From contig NZ_CP046052.1 in NCBI RefSeq assembly GCF_004802635.2, forward strand, positions 1,364,001-1,428,000: 64,000 nucleotides of DNA, read 5' to 3'. This document shows, piece after piece, positions 28,350 to 37,030 of the stretch. The notes under the pieces are model-generated. The model was not told the DNA's origin. It did no database searches and saw only the letters and a program-made list of their open reading frames with translations. The DNA is from Methylocystis heyeri (GTDB taxonomy: Bacteria; Pseudomonadota; Alphaproteobacteria; Rhizobiales; Beijerinckiaceae). Made by a program: the position numbers and the translations under genes. Position 1 is the stretch's first letter; each line of letters opens with the position of its first letter.

Positions 28350-28955
28350 ATGCTGCTCTTCGTAGGGCTCGGCAATCCCGGCCGCGAATATTCCAGAAAC
28401 CGCCACAACATCGGCTTCATGGCGCTCGACGCCATCGCGCGCCGGCACAATTTCCCCGCCCCGCGCGCCAAATTCCAGGGCCTCCTCCGCGAGGGGACGA
28501 TCGGCGGAGCGCGCGTGCTTCTGCTGCAGCCCCAGACCTATATGAACGAATCAGGCCGCTCGGTGGGCGAGGCGGCGCGGTTCCACAAGATCGCGCTGTC
28601 GGAAATCGTGGTGTTCCACGACGAGCTCGACCTCGCCGCCGGAAAGCTGCGCGTGAAGGTCGGGGGCGGCGACGCCGGCCATAACGGCCTCCGCTCGATC
28701 ACCGCCCATATGGGCGGCAACTATAAAAGAATCCGCCTCGGTATCGGCCATCCCGGCGACAAGGCGCTGGTCCACAGCTATGTCCTCGGCGATTTCGCCA
28801 AAGCGGACGAGCCATGGGTCGCTGCGATGTGCGACGCCATAGCCGACAATGCGACGCTGGTCGTCGCCGGCGAGGACGCCGGACTCCAGAACAAGCTGCA
28901 TCTCGCCATGGAAGCGGCGGGCTTCGGCACGATCAAGCGGCCTGGGGAAAAATGA
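28350..28955 (+). CDS. pth: Peptidyl-tRNA hydrolase
   Basis: A 201-residue enzyme starting [14 protein letters not shown]. The catalytic His is in [10 protein letters not shown], and the conserved [24 protein letters not shown] and [13 protein letters not shown] blocks are all present. It recycles peptidyl-tRNA released by stalled ribosomes, which fits with the tmRNA gene close by. The next gene starts inside its stop (ATGA overlap). Confidence 0.96.
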   Translation: MLLFVGLGNPGREYSRNRHNIGFMALDAIARRHNFPAPRAKFQGLLREGTIGGARVLLLQPQTYMNESGRSVGEAARFHKIALSEIVVFHDELDLAAGKLRVKVGGGDAGHNGLRSITAHMGGNYKRIRLGIGHPGDKALVHSYVLGDFAKADEPWVAAMCDAIADNATLVVAGEDAGLQNKLHLAMEAAGFGTIKRPGEK

Positions 28956-29212
28956 CGGCGCGCGCGCTCACGGCCTGCCTGTTGTTTCTGGCGGCCGCTA
29001 CGACGGCCGCGGCGCAGACGGCGGGCGCCGGCGAAACGGCGCAAAAGCCTGTCGCAGCCTTCGGCGACGACAATCCGGACTGTCCGAACTGGGGCGACGG
29101 CTGCGTCGTTTGCAGCAGGCAGCCCGACGGCGCCGTCGCCTGCTCGACGCCGGGAATCGCCTGCCTGCCTGGAGAGCCCACATGCGGCCGCGGGCGAAGA
29201 CGCAACCCCTAA
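28952..29212 (+). CDS. Small exported Cys-rich protein
   Basis: An 86-residue protein with a clear signal peptide ([18 protein letters not shown]). The mature part has seven Cys ([14 protein letters not shown], then [15 protein letters not shown]), suggesting a disulfide-bonded periplasmic domain. I recall similar short secreted proteins in Rhizobiales, without a known function. The ATGA overlap with pth shows the real start and a shared transcript. Confidence 0.7.
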   Translation: MTARALTACLLFLAAATTAAAQTAGAGETAQKPVAAFGDDNPDCPNWGDGCVVCSRQPDGAVACSTPGIACLPGEPTCGRGRRRNP

Positions 29213-29280
29213 TCAAGCGAAATTCACAGCCGCGGCCCCTTTCCGATCAAGATCGGAATGCGTATATTGATTTCGCCGTC

Positions 29281-29598
29281 CTACGGGGCGGCTATGGCGA
29301 TAAACGAACTCCGTAATAAACCTATCGGACCCGGGGGCGGTACCCGGCGCCTCCACCCGAGGCCATGAAGCAAAACTGCGTGGCCTGGGGCGGGGGCGAA
29401 ATAGGATCGACGAGGGCGTAAAGGGTGCTTTTTCGCTCGGCATGATACCGCCGTTATCGGGTCAAACCTTATAGTTGCCAATGACAACTATGCTCCGGTG
29501 GCCGTCGCTGCGTAATGCAGCGCCTGTACTGGGATCAAAGCCCTAAGGGTTCGCACCTTTAGGCGGGGCTCGGAGGCGCCTGGCAACAGAAGCCTCCA
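29281..29598 (+). ncRNA. ssrA: Two-piece (circularly permuted) tmRNA
   Basis: The alphaproteobacterial permuted layout is seen. The acceptor piece comes first, with a T-arm-like segment (CCCGGGGGCGGTACCCGG) and a 3' end CGCCTCCACC near 29350-29360. The coding piece then begins GGGGGCGAAATAGGATCGAC (about 29390-29410). GGGGGCG and CGCCTCC pair as the acceptor stem. The tag frame is at 29477-29515 and reads ANDNYAPVAVAA then TAA. tmRNA rescues stalled ribosomes and marks the product for ClpXP. Exact 5' end and processing sites are estimates. Its adaptor SspB is encoded immediately downstream. Confidence 0.92.
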
Positions 29599-29603
29599 CT
29601 TTT
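29572..29603 (+). terminator. Terminator of the tmRNA gene
   Basis: GGAGGC (29572-29577) and GCCTCC (29592-29597) form a stem followed by AC and four T residues. The stem may also be part of the final tmRNA fold. Confidence 0.6.
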
Positions 29604-29662
29604 CCCGCTAGCCACGCCGTCTTACCGCGAAGCGGCGCCAAAAGAAGTTTTCGCTGAGCGCC

Positions 29663-30226
29663 ATGGCCACCGATCTCATTCGATATGATCTCATCGTTCA
29701 GGACGCCATGCGCGGCGTCATGCGCAAGGTTCTGGGCGAAGTCGCCGCCATGGGAGCGCTGCCCGGCGAGCATCATTTCACCATCAGCTTCCGCACCGAC
29801 GCTCCGGGCGTGAAGATTTCCCGCCGGCTGGCCCAGCAGTGGCCGCAGGAAATGACCATCATCCTGCAGCACCAATATTCCAACCTCAGCGTCGACGATC
29901 AGGGTTTCGGCGTTACGCTCTCCTTCCGCTCGATCCCGGAAAATCTCTATATTCCCTTCGCCGCCGTGACGGTGTTCTCCGACCCTTCCGTCGAATTCGG
30001 CTTCAAGTTCAATCTCGAGGACGAGCGCGGAGAGCCGGAGGAGCAGCAGCCCGCCAAACGTCCTGGACCGAGCCTCGTGCGGCCCGACCAGGATTACGAA
30101 GCGCCGGCTGCGCCGCCGGCCCCTGCCCCGCAAAAGAGCGAAGCGGCAAGCGAGCCGGACGCCGCCGCAGCGAGCGCCGACGGCGACAAGATCGTTTCGA
30201 TCGACGCCTTCCGCAAAAAGACCTGA
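29663..30226 (+). CDS. sspB: ClpXP adaptor SspB, alphaproteobacterial type
   Basis: A 187-residue protein. The N-terminal domain (IRYDLIVQDAMRGVMRKVL, HHFTISFRTDAPGVKI, LSFRSIPENLYIPFAAVTVF) matches alpha-type SspB, which binds ssrA-tagged proteins and delivers them to ClpXP. The last 60 residues are Pro/Ala/Glu-rich and end in VSIDAFRKK, a short conserved tail that in SspB contacts ClpX. It begins about 60 bases after the tmRNA terminator, so the tag and its reader are neighbours. It leads a small operon with the next two genes. Confidence 0.9.
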   Translation: MATDLIRYDLIVQDAMRGVMRKVLGEVAAMGALPGEHHFTISFRTDAPGVKISRRLAQQWPQEMTIILQHQYSNLSVDDQGFGVTLSFRSIPENLYIPFAAVTVFSDPSVEFGFKFNLEDERGEPEEQQPAKRPGPSLVRPDQDYEAPAAPPAPAPQKSEAASEPDAAAASADGDKIVSIDAFRKKT

Positions 30227-30237
30227 AAGCCTCCATC

Positions 30238-30447
30238 ATGGGCGAAGTCGTGAACCTCCGACGCGCCAGAAAAGACCGCGACAGGCGCGCCCAGGAGGCC
30301 GAAGCCGCCGCCAATCGCGCCGCCTTCGGCCGCACCAAAACCGAGCGGACTCTATCCGAGGCGGAGGCGAAGCTCACCCGCGAGCGGCTGGAAGCCCATC
30401 GGTTGGAGACTCCCGACGACGGCGAATCGGGACCGAGCGAGGCATGA
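30238..30447 (+). CDS. DUF4169 family small protein
   Basis: A 69-residue, highly charged helical protein starting MGEVVNLRRARKDRDR. The VNLRRARK opening and AAANRAAFGRTKTER stretch are typical of DUF4169. Function unknown. It begins 11 bases after sspB and overlaps the next gene by four bases (ATGA), so it belongs to the sspB operon. Confidence 0.8.
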   Translation: MGEVVNLRRARKDRDRRAQEAEAAANRAAFGRTKTERTLSEAEAKLTRERLEAHRLETPDDGESGPSEA

Positions 30448-30689
30448 GCGCCGACTCGGGTCGCTCGGGCAAGGTCGTCAAGCGCTCCGTTGTGATCTCC
30501 GGCCATCGCACCAGCGTGTCGCTGGAAGAGGCTTTTTGGGGCGCGCTCAAAAACATCGCCGCCTCTGACGGCGTTTCGCTGGCGGGACTCGTTGCGCAGG
30601 TAGACGCCGAACGGGGCGACGCCAATCTGTCATCGGCGCTGCGGGTTTTTGCGCTCGAACGCGCGCAGACGCAATCGCCCGAACGATAG
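30444..30689 (+). CDS. Ribbon-helix-helix domain protein
   Basis: An 81-residue protein of the RHH_4 type. The beta strand VVKRSVVISGHRTSVSLE is followed by two helices (EEAFWGALKNIAASDGVSL, LSSALRVFALERA). Ribbon-helix-helix proteins usually bind DNA as dimers, so a small transcriptional regulator is possible; no target is known. It overlaps the DUF4169 gene by ATGA. Confidence 0.82.
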   Translation: MSADSGRSGKVVKRSVVISGHRTSVSLEEAFWGALKNIAASDGVSLAGLVAQVDAERGDANLSSALRVFALERAQTQSPER

Positions 30690-30703
30690 CAACTCGATCT
30701 GTC

Positions 30704-30787
30704 GTCGTGAGGAGCGTAAGCTCCGCTGCGATCCAGGGGGATTGGCGCGGCTCTGGATCTCTTTTCGTTTCGCTTACGCTCGCGGAC
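30704..30787. repeat. Dispersed intergenic palindromic repeat (copy B)
   Basis: The core GCGATCCAGGGGGATTGGCG ... CTCTGGATC matches, in inverse orientation, the repeat at 8270-8362. The outer parts (GAGGAGCGTAAGCTCC and TTCGCTTACGCTCGCG) are mirror-like. It sits between two convergent genes and probably forms a hairpin. Confidence 0.6.
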
Positions 30788-30796
30788 GCAAACCAA

Positions 30797-31570
30797 TCAG
30801 CCGGAAGCAGTTGTATCCGGCCCCTGTTTGAAGCCGCAACGCATATGCAGCGGCACGCGGAGCGGCAAGGCCGGCGGCTCCAGCGCCCATGCCTCGGAAA
30901 GTTCACGCGCGAACAGTGCGAGAGCGTCCTCTCCGGAATGCTGCCGAAATTTGAGCAGAGCCGACCAGGTGGCCAGAAATCCGCTAAGCTCTTCCCTGGA
31001 ACCGGCGATCTCCATGCGGAACTGCGGAGGCTCGATTTCAGAGAAGGGAAAGGGCAGGTTTCGGTAACGCCCGAAATAATGCACAGAGTTCTCGCCCCAG
31101 AAAGGGCCCAGAATATCTTCCCTCAGCTTGCGCAGAACCGCGTCCACCGCCCCCGAGCCGGTCCAGGGCCAGTCATAGGTCCAGGCGGCGATGACGCCCC
31201 CTCGCTTGAGCGCTTGGGATGCCCGTTGGTAAAAAGCCGGCAGGTTGAACCAATGGATCGAACAGCCGCAGGCGATGAGGTCCACGGCCTCGTCGAGCCC
31301 GAGGTCTGCCTCCGCCTCGGCGCGACGATATTCTATATTTGGCCGGCGCGGGGCCAGGGCGAGCTGGCGGTCGTCGACATCCGTGGCGACGATTTTGCTG
31401 AAATGGGGCGCAAGCCCGAGGGCCGCCTGACCGCTGCCGGCGCCGCAATCCCAGGCCAGTTCGCGCGCGGGCGCAAGGCCGCTGAGCCATTCGAAGAGTT
31501 CGTCGGGATATCGAGGGCGGGCTGCAAAATACCGGTTTGCCTCATGCCCGAACAGCGTCGCCTGATTCAT
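30797..31570 (-). CDS. Class I SAM-dependent methyltransferase
   Basis: A 257-residue protein. It starts MNQATLFGHEANRYFAARP, a form typical of the group that includes yeast Crg1/Tmt1-like and plant-type small-molecule methyltransferases. SAM-binding motif I is AWDCGAGSGQAALGL, followed by VATDVDDRQL and the post-motif ACGCSIHWFNLPAFYQRA. The substrate cannot be told. It stands alone, convergent with the sspB operon and divergent from the helicase gene. Confidence 0.85.
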   Translation of the reverse strand: MNQATLFGHEANRYFAARPRYPDELFEWLSGLAPARELAWDCGAGSGQAALGLAPHFSKIVATDVDDRQLALAPRRPNIEYRRAEAEADLGLDEAVDLIACGCSIHWFNLPAFYQRASQALKRGGVIAAWTYDWPWTGSGAVDAVLRKLREDILGPFWGENSVHYFGRYRNLPFPFSEIEPPQFRMEIAGSREELSGFLATWSALLKFRQHSGEDALALFARELSEAWALEPPALPLRVPLHMRCGFKQGPDTTASG

Positions 31571-31669
31571 GCGGAAGCTTTGTACATGAAGGAAGCCCCA
31601 TGAGAAGAGATTCCGCGCCTATCTGCTTGCGTTCTCCTGTATAATCGCCGGAATCAAAGGAGCCCAAGC

Positions 31670-34006
31670 TTGTCCTCGCCCGCGCCCGCACATCAGCCCG
31701 CGCCCGGCGGCCTCGCCGCCCAGGCCGCCGCCATGGCCCGCGCGCCTCGCTATCTCGACGCGCTGAACCCCGAGCAACGCGCCGCCGTCGAAACGCTGGA
31801 CGGTCCGGTCCTGGTGCTCGCCGGCGCCGGCACCGGCAAGACCCGCGTGCTGACCACCCGCATCGCTCATATTCTGGCGAGCGGCCGCGCCCGCGCCTTC
31901 GAGATTCTCGCCGTCACCTTCACCAACAAGGCGGCGCGCGAAATGCGCGAGCGGGTCGAAACGCTGGTCGGCCAGGGCGCCGAGGCGATGCAGTGGCTCG
32001 GCACTTTCCACGCCATTTCCGCCAAGATCCTGCGCCGCCACGCCGAGCTCGCGGGCCTCAAGCCCAATTTCACCATTCTCGACACCGACGACCAGATCCG
32101 CCTGCTCAAGCAGGTGCTGAAAGCCGAGAACATCGACGACAAGCGCTGGCCGGCGCGCGCGCTCGCCATGCGCATCGACGGCTGGAAAAACCGCGGCCTC
32201 TCATACGCCCAGGTTCCCGCAGGCGAAGCGCAGAGCTTCGCCGACGGCAAGGGCGCCGCACTCTACGCGCTCTATCAGGAGCGGCTCAAAATATTGAACG
32301 CGGTCGATTTCGGCGACCTGCTGCTGGAGACTCTGCGGCTGTTCCGGGAAAACCCCGACGTCCTCGCCGACTATCACCGGCGCTTCAAATATATTCTGGT
32401 CGACGAATATCAGGACACCAATACCGCCCAATATCTCTGGCTGCGCCTCATCGCCCAGGGCCGCCACAATGTCTGCTGCGTCGGCGACGACGACCAGAGC
32501 GTCTATGGCTGGCGCGGCGCCGAGGTCGAAAACATCCTGCGTTTCGAAAAGGATTTTCCCGGCGCCAGGATCGTGCGGCTGGAGCGCAACTACCGCTCCA
32601 CGGGACATATTCTCGCCGCCGCCTCCCACCTCATCGCCCATAACGAGGGCCGGCTCGGCAAAACGCTGTTCACCGACGGCGCCGAAGGCGACAGGCCTAC
32701 GGTCACCGGGGTATGGGACAGCGAAGAGGAAGCCCGCGCGATCGGCGAGGACATCGAGCAATTGCAGCGGCGAGGCCATGATCTCGAGGAAATCGCGATT
32801 CTGGTGCGGGCTTCGTTCCAGATGCGCGAGTTCGAGGAGCGCTTCATCACCCTCGGCTTGCCCTATCGCGTCATCGGCGGTCCGCGATTTTACGAGCGGG
32901 CCGAAATTCGCGACGCTCTCGCCTATCTGCGCTGCGTCGCGCAGCCTGCGGACGATCTCGCTTTCGAGCGCATCGTGAACACGCCCAAGCGCGGCCTCGG
33001 CGACGCCACGCTGCAGATGCTGCACGAATACGGGCGGCGCGAGAACACGCCCCTGATGACGTCGGCCCGCATCCTGGTCGAAAGCGAAGAGATCAAGGCG
33101 AGGCCGAGGGCCACCTTGCGCGCCCTGCTCGCAGACTTCGAGCGCTGGCGTTCGCTCATCGACGTCAAGCCGCATCACGAACTGGCCGAGATGGTGCTGG
33201 ACGAATCCGGCTACACCGAAATGTGGCGGCAGGACAAAACCCCGGAGGCCGCCGGGCGGCTCGAAAACCTCAAAGAGTTGGTGCGGGCGATGGAGCCCTT
33301 CCCGGACCTCGCCGGCTTCCTCGAGCATGTCTCGCTGGTGATGGAGACGGACGAAGCCGCGGGCGCCCAAAAAGTTTCGATCATGACGCTGCACGGCGCC
33401 AAGGGACTCGAGTTCGAGACCGTCTTTCTGCCGGGCTGGGAGGAAGGGCTGTTCCCGCATCAGCGCTCGCTGGATGAAAACGGCCGCGCCGGATTGGAGG
33501 AGGAACGCCGCCTCGCCTATGTCGGTCTCACGCGGGCCAAGCGCCGGGCGAAAATCTATTTCGCCACCAACCGCCGCATTCACGGCCTGTGGCAGAGCAC
33601 GATGCCTTCGCGCTTCATCGACAATCTTCCGCCCGCCCATGTCGAGGTGGTGGAAGCGGCCGGGGCGTCGCAATACGGCTCCTACGGCGTCTCGCGCTTC
33701 GCCAATCTCGACAGCTACAACTCCGGCTACGACACTCCGGGCTGGAAAAGAGCGCAGAGCGCGCCGCGGGAAAACTACGCCAAAAGCGCGGGCCGTGACA
33801 GCGGAAGGGCGCGGCAGCCGAAGACGATCGAAGGCGAGGTCGTGGGAAGGTCGAGCCCCGGCTCCCGTTTCGCGCCGGGAGCGCGGGTGATGCATCTCAA
33901 ATTCGGCCCGGGCACGGTCGCCGGCGCCGATGGCGCCAAACTCACGGTCGACTTCGACAAAGCCGGCCGCAAGATGGTGCTGGAGAGCTTCGTCGAAGCG
34001 ACCTGA
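31670..34006 (+). CDS. uvrD: UvrD/PcrA-type ATP-dependent DNA helicase
   Basis: A 778-residue superfamily 1A helicase. TTG 31670 is the start, with AAAGGAG eight bases upstream. Motifs in order: Q-motif region LNPEQRAAVETL, Walker A GAGTGKT, motif Ia (FTNKAAREMRERV), Walker B VDEYQDTN, motif III (GDDDQSVYGWRGA), motif IV RNYRS, motif V (MTLHGAKGLEFE) and motif VI (YVGLTRAKR). The C-terminus ends in a Tudor-like fold (GARVMHLKFGPGTVAG), which in PcrA/UvrD binds RNA polymerase or other partners. It acts in nucleotide excision and mismatch repair. Confidence 0.93.
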   Translation: MSSPAPAHQPAPGGLAAQAAAMARAPRYLDALNPEQRAAVETLDGPVLVLAGAGTGKTRVLTTRIAHILASGRARAFEILAVTFTNKAAREMRERVETLVGQGAEAMQWLGTFHAISAKILRRHAELAGLKPNFTILDTDDQIRLLKQVLKAENIDDKRWPARALAMRIDGWKNRGLSYAQVPAGEAQSFADGKGAALYALYQERLKILNAVDFGDLLLETLRLFRENPDVLADYHRRFKYILVDEYQDTNTAQYLWLRLIAQGRHNVCCVGDDDQSVYGWRGAEVENILRFEKDFPGARIVRLERNYRSTGHILAAASHLIAHNEGRLGKTLFTDGAEGDRPTVTGVWDSEEEARAIGEDIEQLQRRGHDLEEIAILVRASFQMREFEERFITLGLPYRVIGGPRFYERAEIRDALAYLRCVAQPADDLAFERIVNTPKRGLGDATLQMLHEYGRRENTPLMTSARILVESEEIKARPRATLRALLADFERWRSLIDVKPHHELAEMVLDESGYTEMWRQDKTPEAAGRLENLKELVRAMEPFPDLAGFLEHVSLVMETDEAAGAQKVSIMTLHGAKGLEFETVFLPGWEEGLFPHQRSLDENGRAGLEEERRLAYVGLTRAKRRAKIYFATNRRIHGLWQSTMPSRFIDNLPPAHVEVVEAAGASQYGSYGVSRFANLDSYNSGYDTPGWKRAQSAPRENYAKSAGRDSGRARQPKTIEGEVVGRSSPGSRFAPGARVMHLKFGPGTVAGADGAKLTVDFDKAGRKMVLESFVEAT

Positions 34007-34017
34007 TGTTGATGCTG

Positions 34018-34200
34018 TTTCCGCCCGGGAACGGCCGGTCCCCCTCACCCTGATGAGCCCGCACTCACCTCACCCTGAGGGCTCGCGCAGCGGGCGTCTC
34101 GACGGGTGTGTTGCTTGATCGGCTCGTGAGCCGAAGGCCCAGCGATCCTGGGCCTCGTGGGTCGCCACGGAGCTTGCGCTCCTCGCGAGGACGGCGTGAA
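34018..34200. repeat. Intergenic repeat-rich segment after the helicase gene
   Basis: It contains a directly repeated CTCACCCTGA-type unit (near 34045 and 34068) and a GAGCTTGCGCTCCTCGCGAGG palindromic stretch (34170-34190) reminiscent of the ends of the repeats at 8270 and 30704. No protein is convincing. It lies between convergent genes. Confidence 0.45.
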
Positions 34201-34208
34201 GCCGACAG

Positions 34209-35887
<1,679 letters not shown>

Positions 35888-36124
35888 ATGTCGCTCGCAG
35901 ATAAATTTGACGATCACATTGAGCCCGCATTCACGCGCAGTTTCGACCGCGAAAGCGCGCGGCGGCAGTTTCGCATGTCGATCACGCTGGTCGCGGCCAT
36001 GGGCGTCGCGGCTTTTGTCCTCGGGTTCGCACAGCCCTTGACCGCCCCGGCGCCTTCGAAACAAGGCGCCCTCGCGACCGACGGCGGCTTTTCTGGGCGG
36101 CTGGTGTCGATAGACGCCAACTGA
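35888..36124 (+). CDS. Small single-pass membrane protein
   Basis: A 78-residue protein. An acidic and Arg-rich N-terminus (SLADKFDDHIEPAFTRSFDR) precedes one membrane segment (ITLVAAMGVAAFVLGFAQPL) and a short tail. AGGGGG sits seven bases before the ATG. No family is recognised. It is convergent with the PCuAC gene and lies at the edge of the copper region. Confidence 0.55.
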   Translation: MSLADKFDDHIEPAFTRSFDRESARRQFRMSITLVAAMGVAAFVLGFAQPLTAPAPSKQGALATDGGFSGRLVSIDAN

Positions 36125-36192
36125 ACCTCGACGTCTGAACCCGCTTCCACCTGCGAGACAGTGACGCGCCGGGCGTGGCCCGGCGCGAAATT

Positions 36193-36807
36193 TTATTGCT
36201 TGGCGGCAGGCGCAGCGTCGTGATGATGGTCATGATCGCCATGGTCGTGATGATCATGGTCATGCCCACTGGCGGCCGGCCCCGCTGTGTCCTTGTTGTG
36301 GGCCTTCTCCCAGCGGGCCTGCGCTTCAGCGTCATGGGCGTGCAGAGCGTCGGGAGCCTCGATGGCGGCGTCGATCACCACCTCGCCGGCTTTTTCGAAG
36401 ACGAGAGTCATCTCGAGCCCCCAGCCGACCTCGATATGCTTTTTGAAATCGGTGAGCAGGACATAGGCGCCGCCCGGAGCGAGCGTGGTCGATTGCTTCG
36501 GCGGGAGGATCACGCCGGTCGCGGCGCCGTCCTGCCGCGCGTCGGGTTGGAACTCGATCTTGCCGAATTTCTCGGCCTTGATCCCGATGAGCCGGTCGGG
36601 GGCGTCTCCATTGTTGTGGATGAAGGCGTAGAAATAGGCCTTGTTGTCGCCGTCGGCGGGGGCCCGAACCCAGGGATGCTCCACGATGAGCTTGCCGATT
36701 TCATATTCATGCGCGCTCGCAGGCGAAGGCCCGACAAGGCTCGCCGCCGCTGCGCCGCCCAGCAGGGCGCAGCCCGACAACAACAAATCACGCCGCTTGA
36801 TCATCAT
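36193..36807 (-). CDS. PCuAC-domain copper protein of the PmoF type with His-rich tail
   Basis: A 204-residue periplasmic protein. KRRDLLLSGCALLGG is a Tat-like signal that should be cut after SPASA, leaving His33 as the mature N-terminus. The PCuAC fold is visible (HPWVRAP, YFYAFIHNNGDAPDRLIG, STTLAPGGAYVLL). The canonical copper motif is absent: the usual HxM is replaced by AYVLL. Methanotroph PmoF1/PmoF2 proteins are known to lack it and to bind Cu(II) by a histidine brace using the N-terminal His, which fits here. The tail after about residue 175 has ten or more His mixed with Asp and could store or relay metal. It is last in the pmoD-copC-copD series and is preceded by GGAGG. Confidence 0.85.
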   Translation of the reverse strand: MMIKRRDLLLSGCALLGGAAAASLVGPSPASAHEYEIGKLIVEHPWVRAPADGDNKAYFYAFIHNNGDAPDRLIGIKAEKFGKIEFQPDARQDGAATGVILPPKQSTTLAPGGAYVLLTDFKKHIEVGWGLEMTLVFEKAGEVVIDAAIEAPDALHAHDAEAQARWEKAHNKDTAGPAASGHDHDHHDHGDHDHHHDAAPAAKQ

Positions 36808-36919
36808 TGTTTCCTCCCTCTTGCCGCCGGCTAACCCGCCGGCTTGAGCCCTTTGCAGACGAATGCGTCCCGACACGTTCTGGTCACGAGAGTCTGCCGA
36901 TTTTTGCGAATGCGCTCCA

Positions 36920-36966
36920 GAGCAAAATCCGAAAAAGTTGATAGACTTTTTCGATGAGATTTTGCT
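36920..36966. repeat. Long inverted repeat between copD fusion and PCuAC gene
   Basis: GAGCAAAATC...GAAAAAGT and ACTTTTTC...GATTTTGCTC form an imperfect hairpin with a 6-base loop. A second, shorter one (GACCAGACG/CGTCCGGTC) follows around 37000-37020. They lie in the 223-base gap and could stabilise or attenuate the transcript or be a dispersed repeat. Confidence 0.6.
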
Positions 36967-37030
36967 CCAGCTTCCTGAATCTGGAGCGATTTCTTATCGA
37001 CCAGACGATTCCGTCCGGTCGGAAAGCGCT

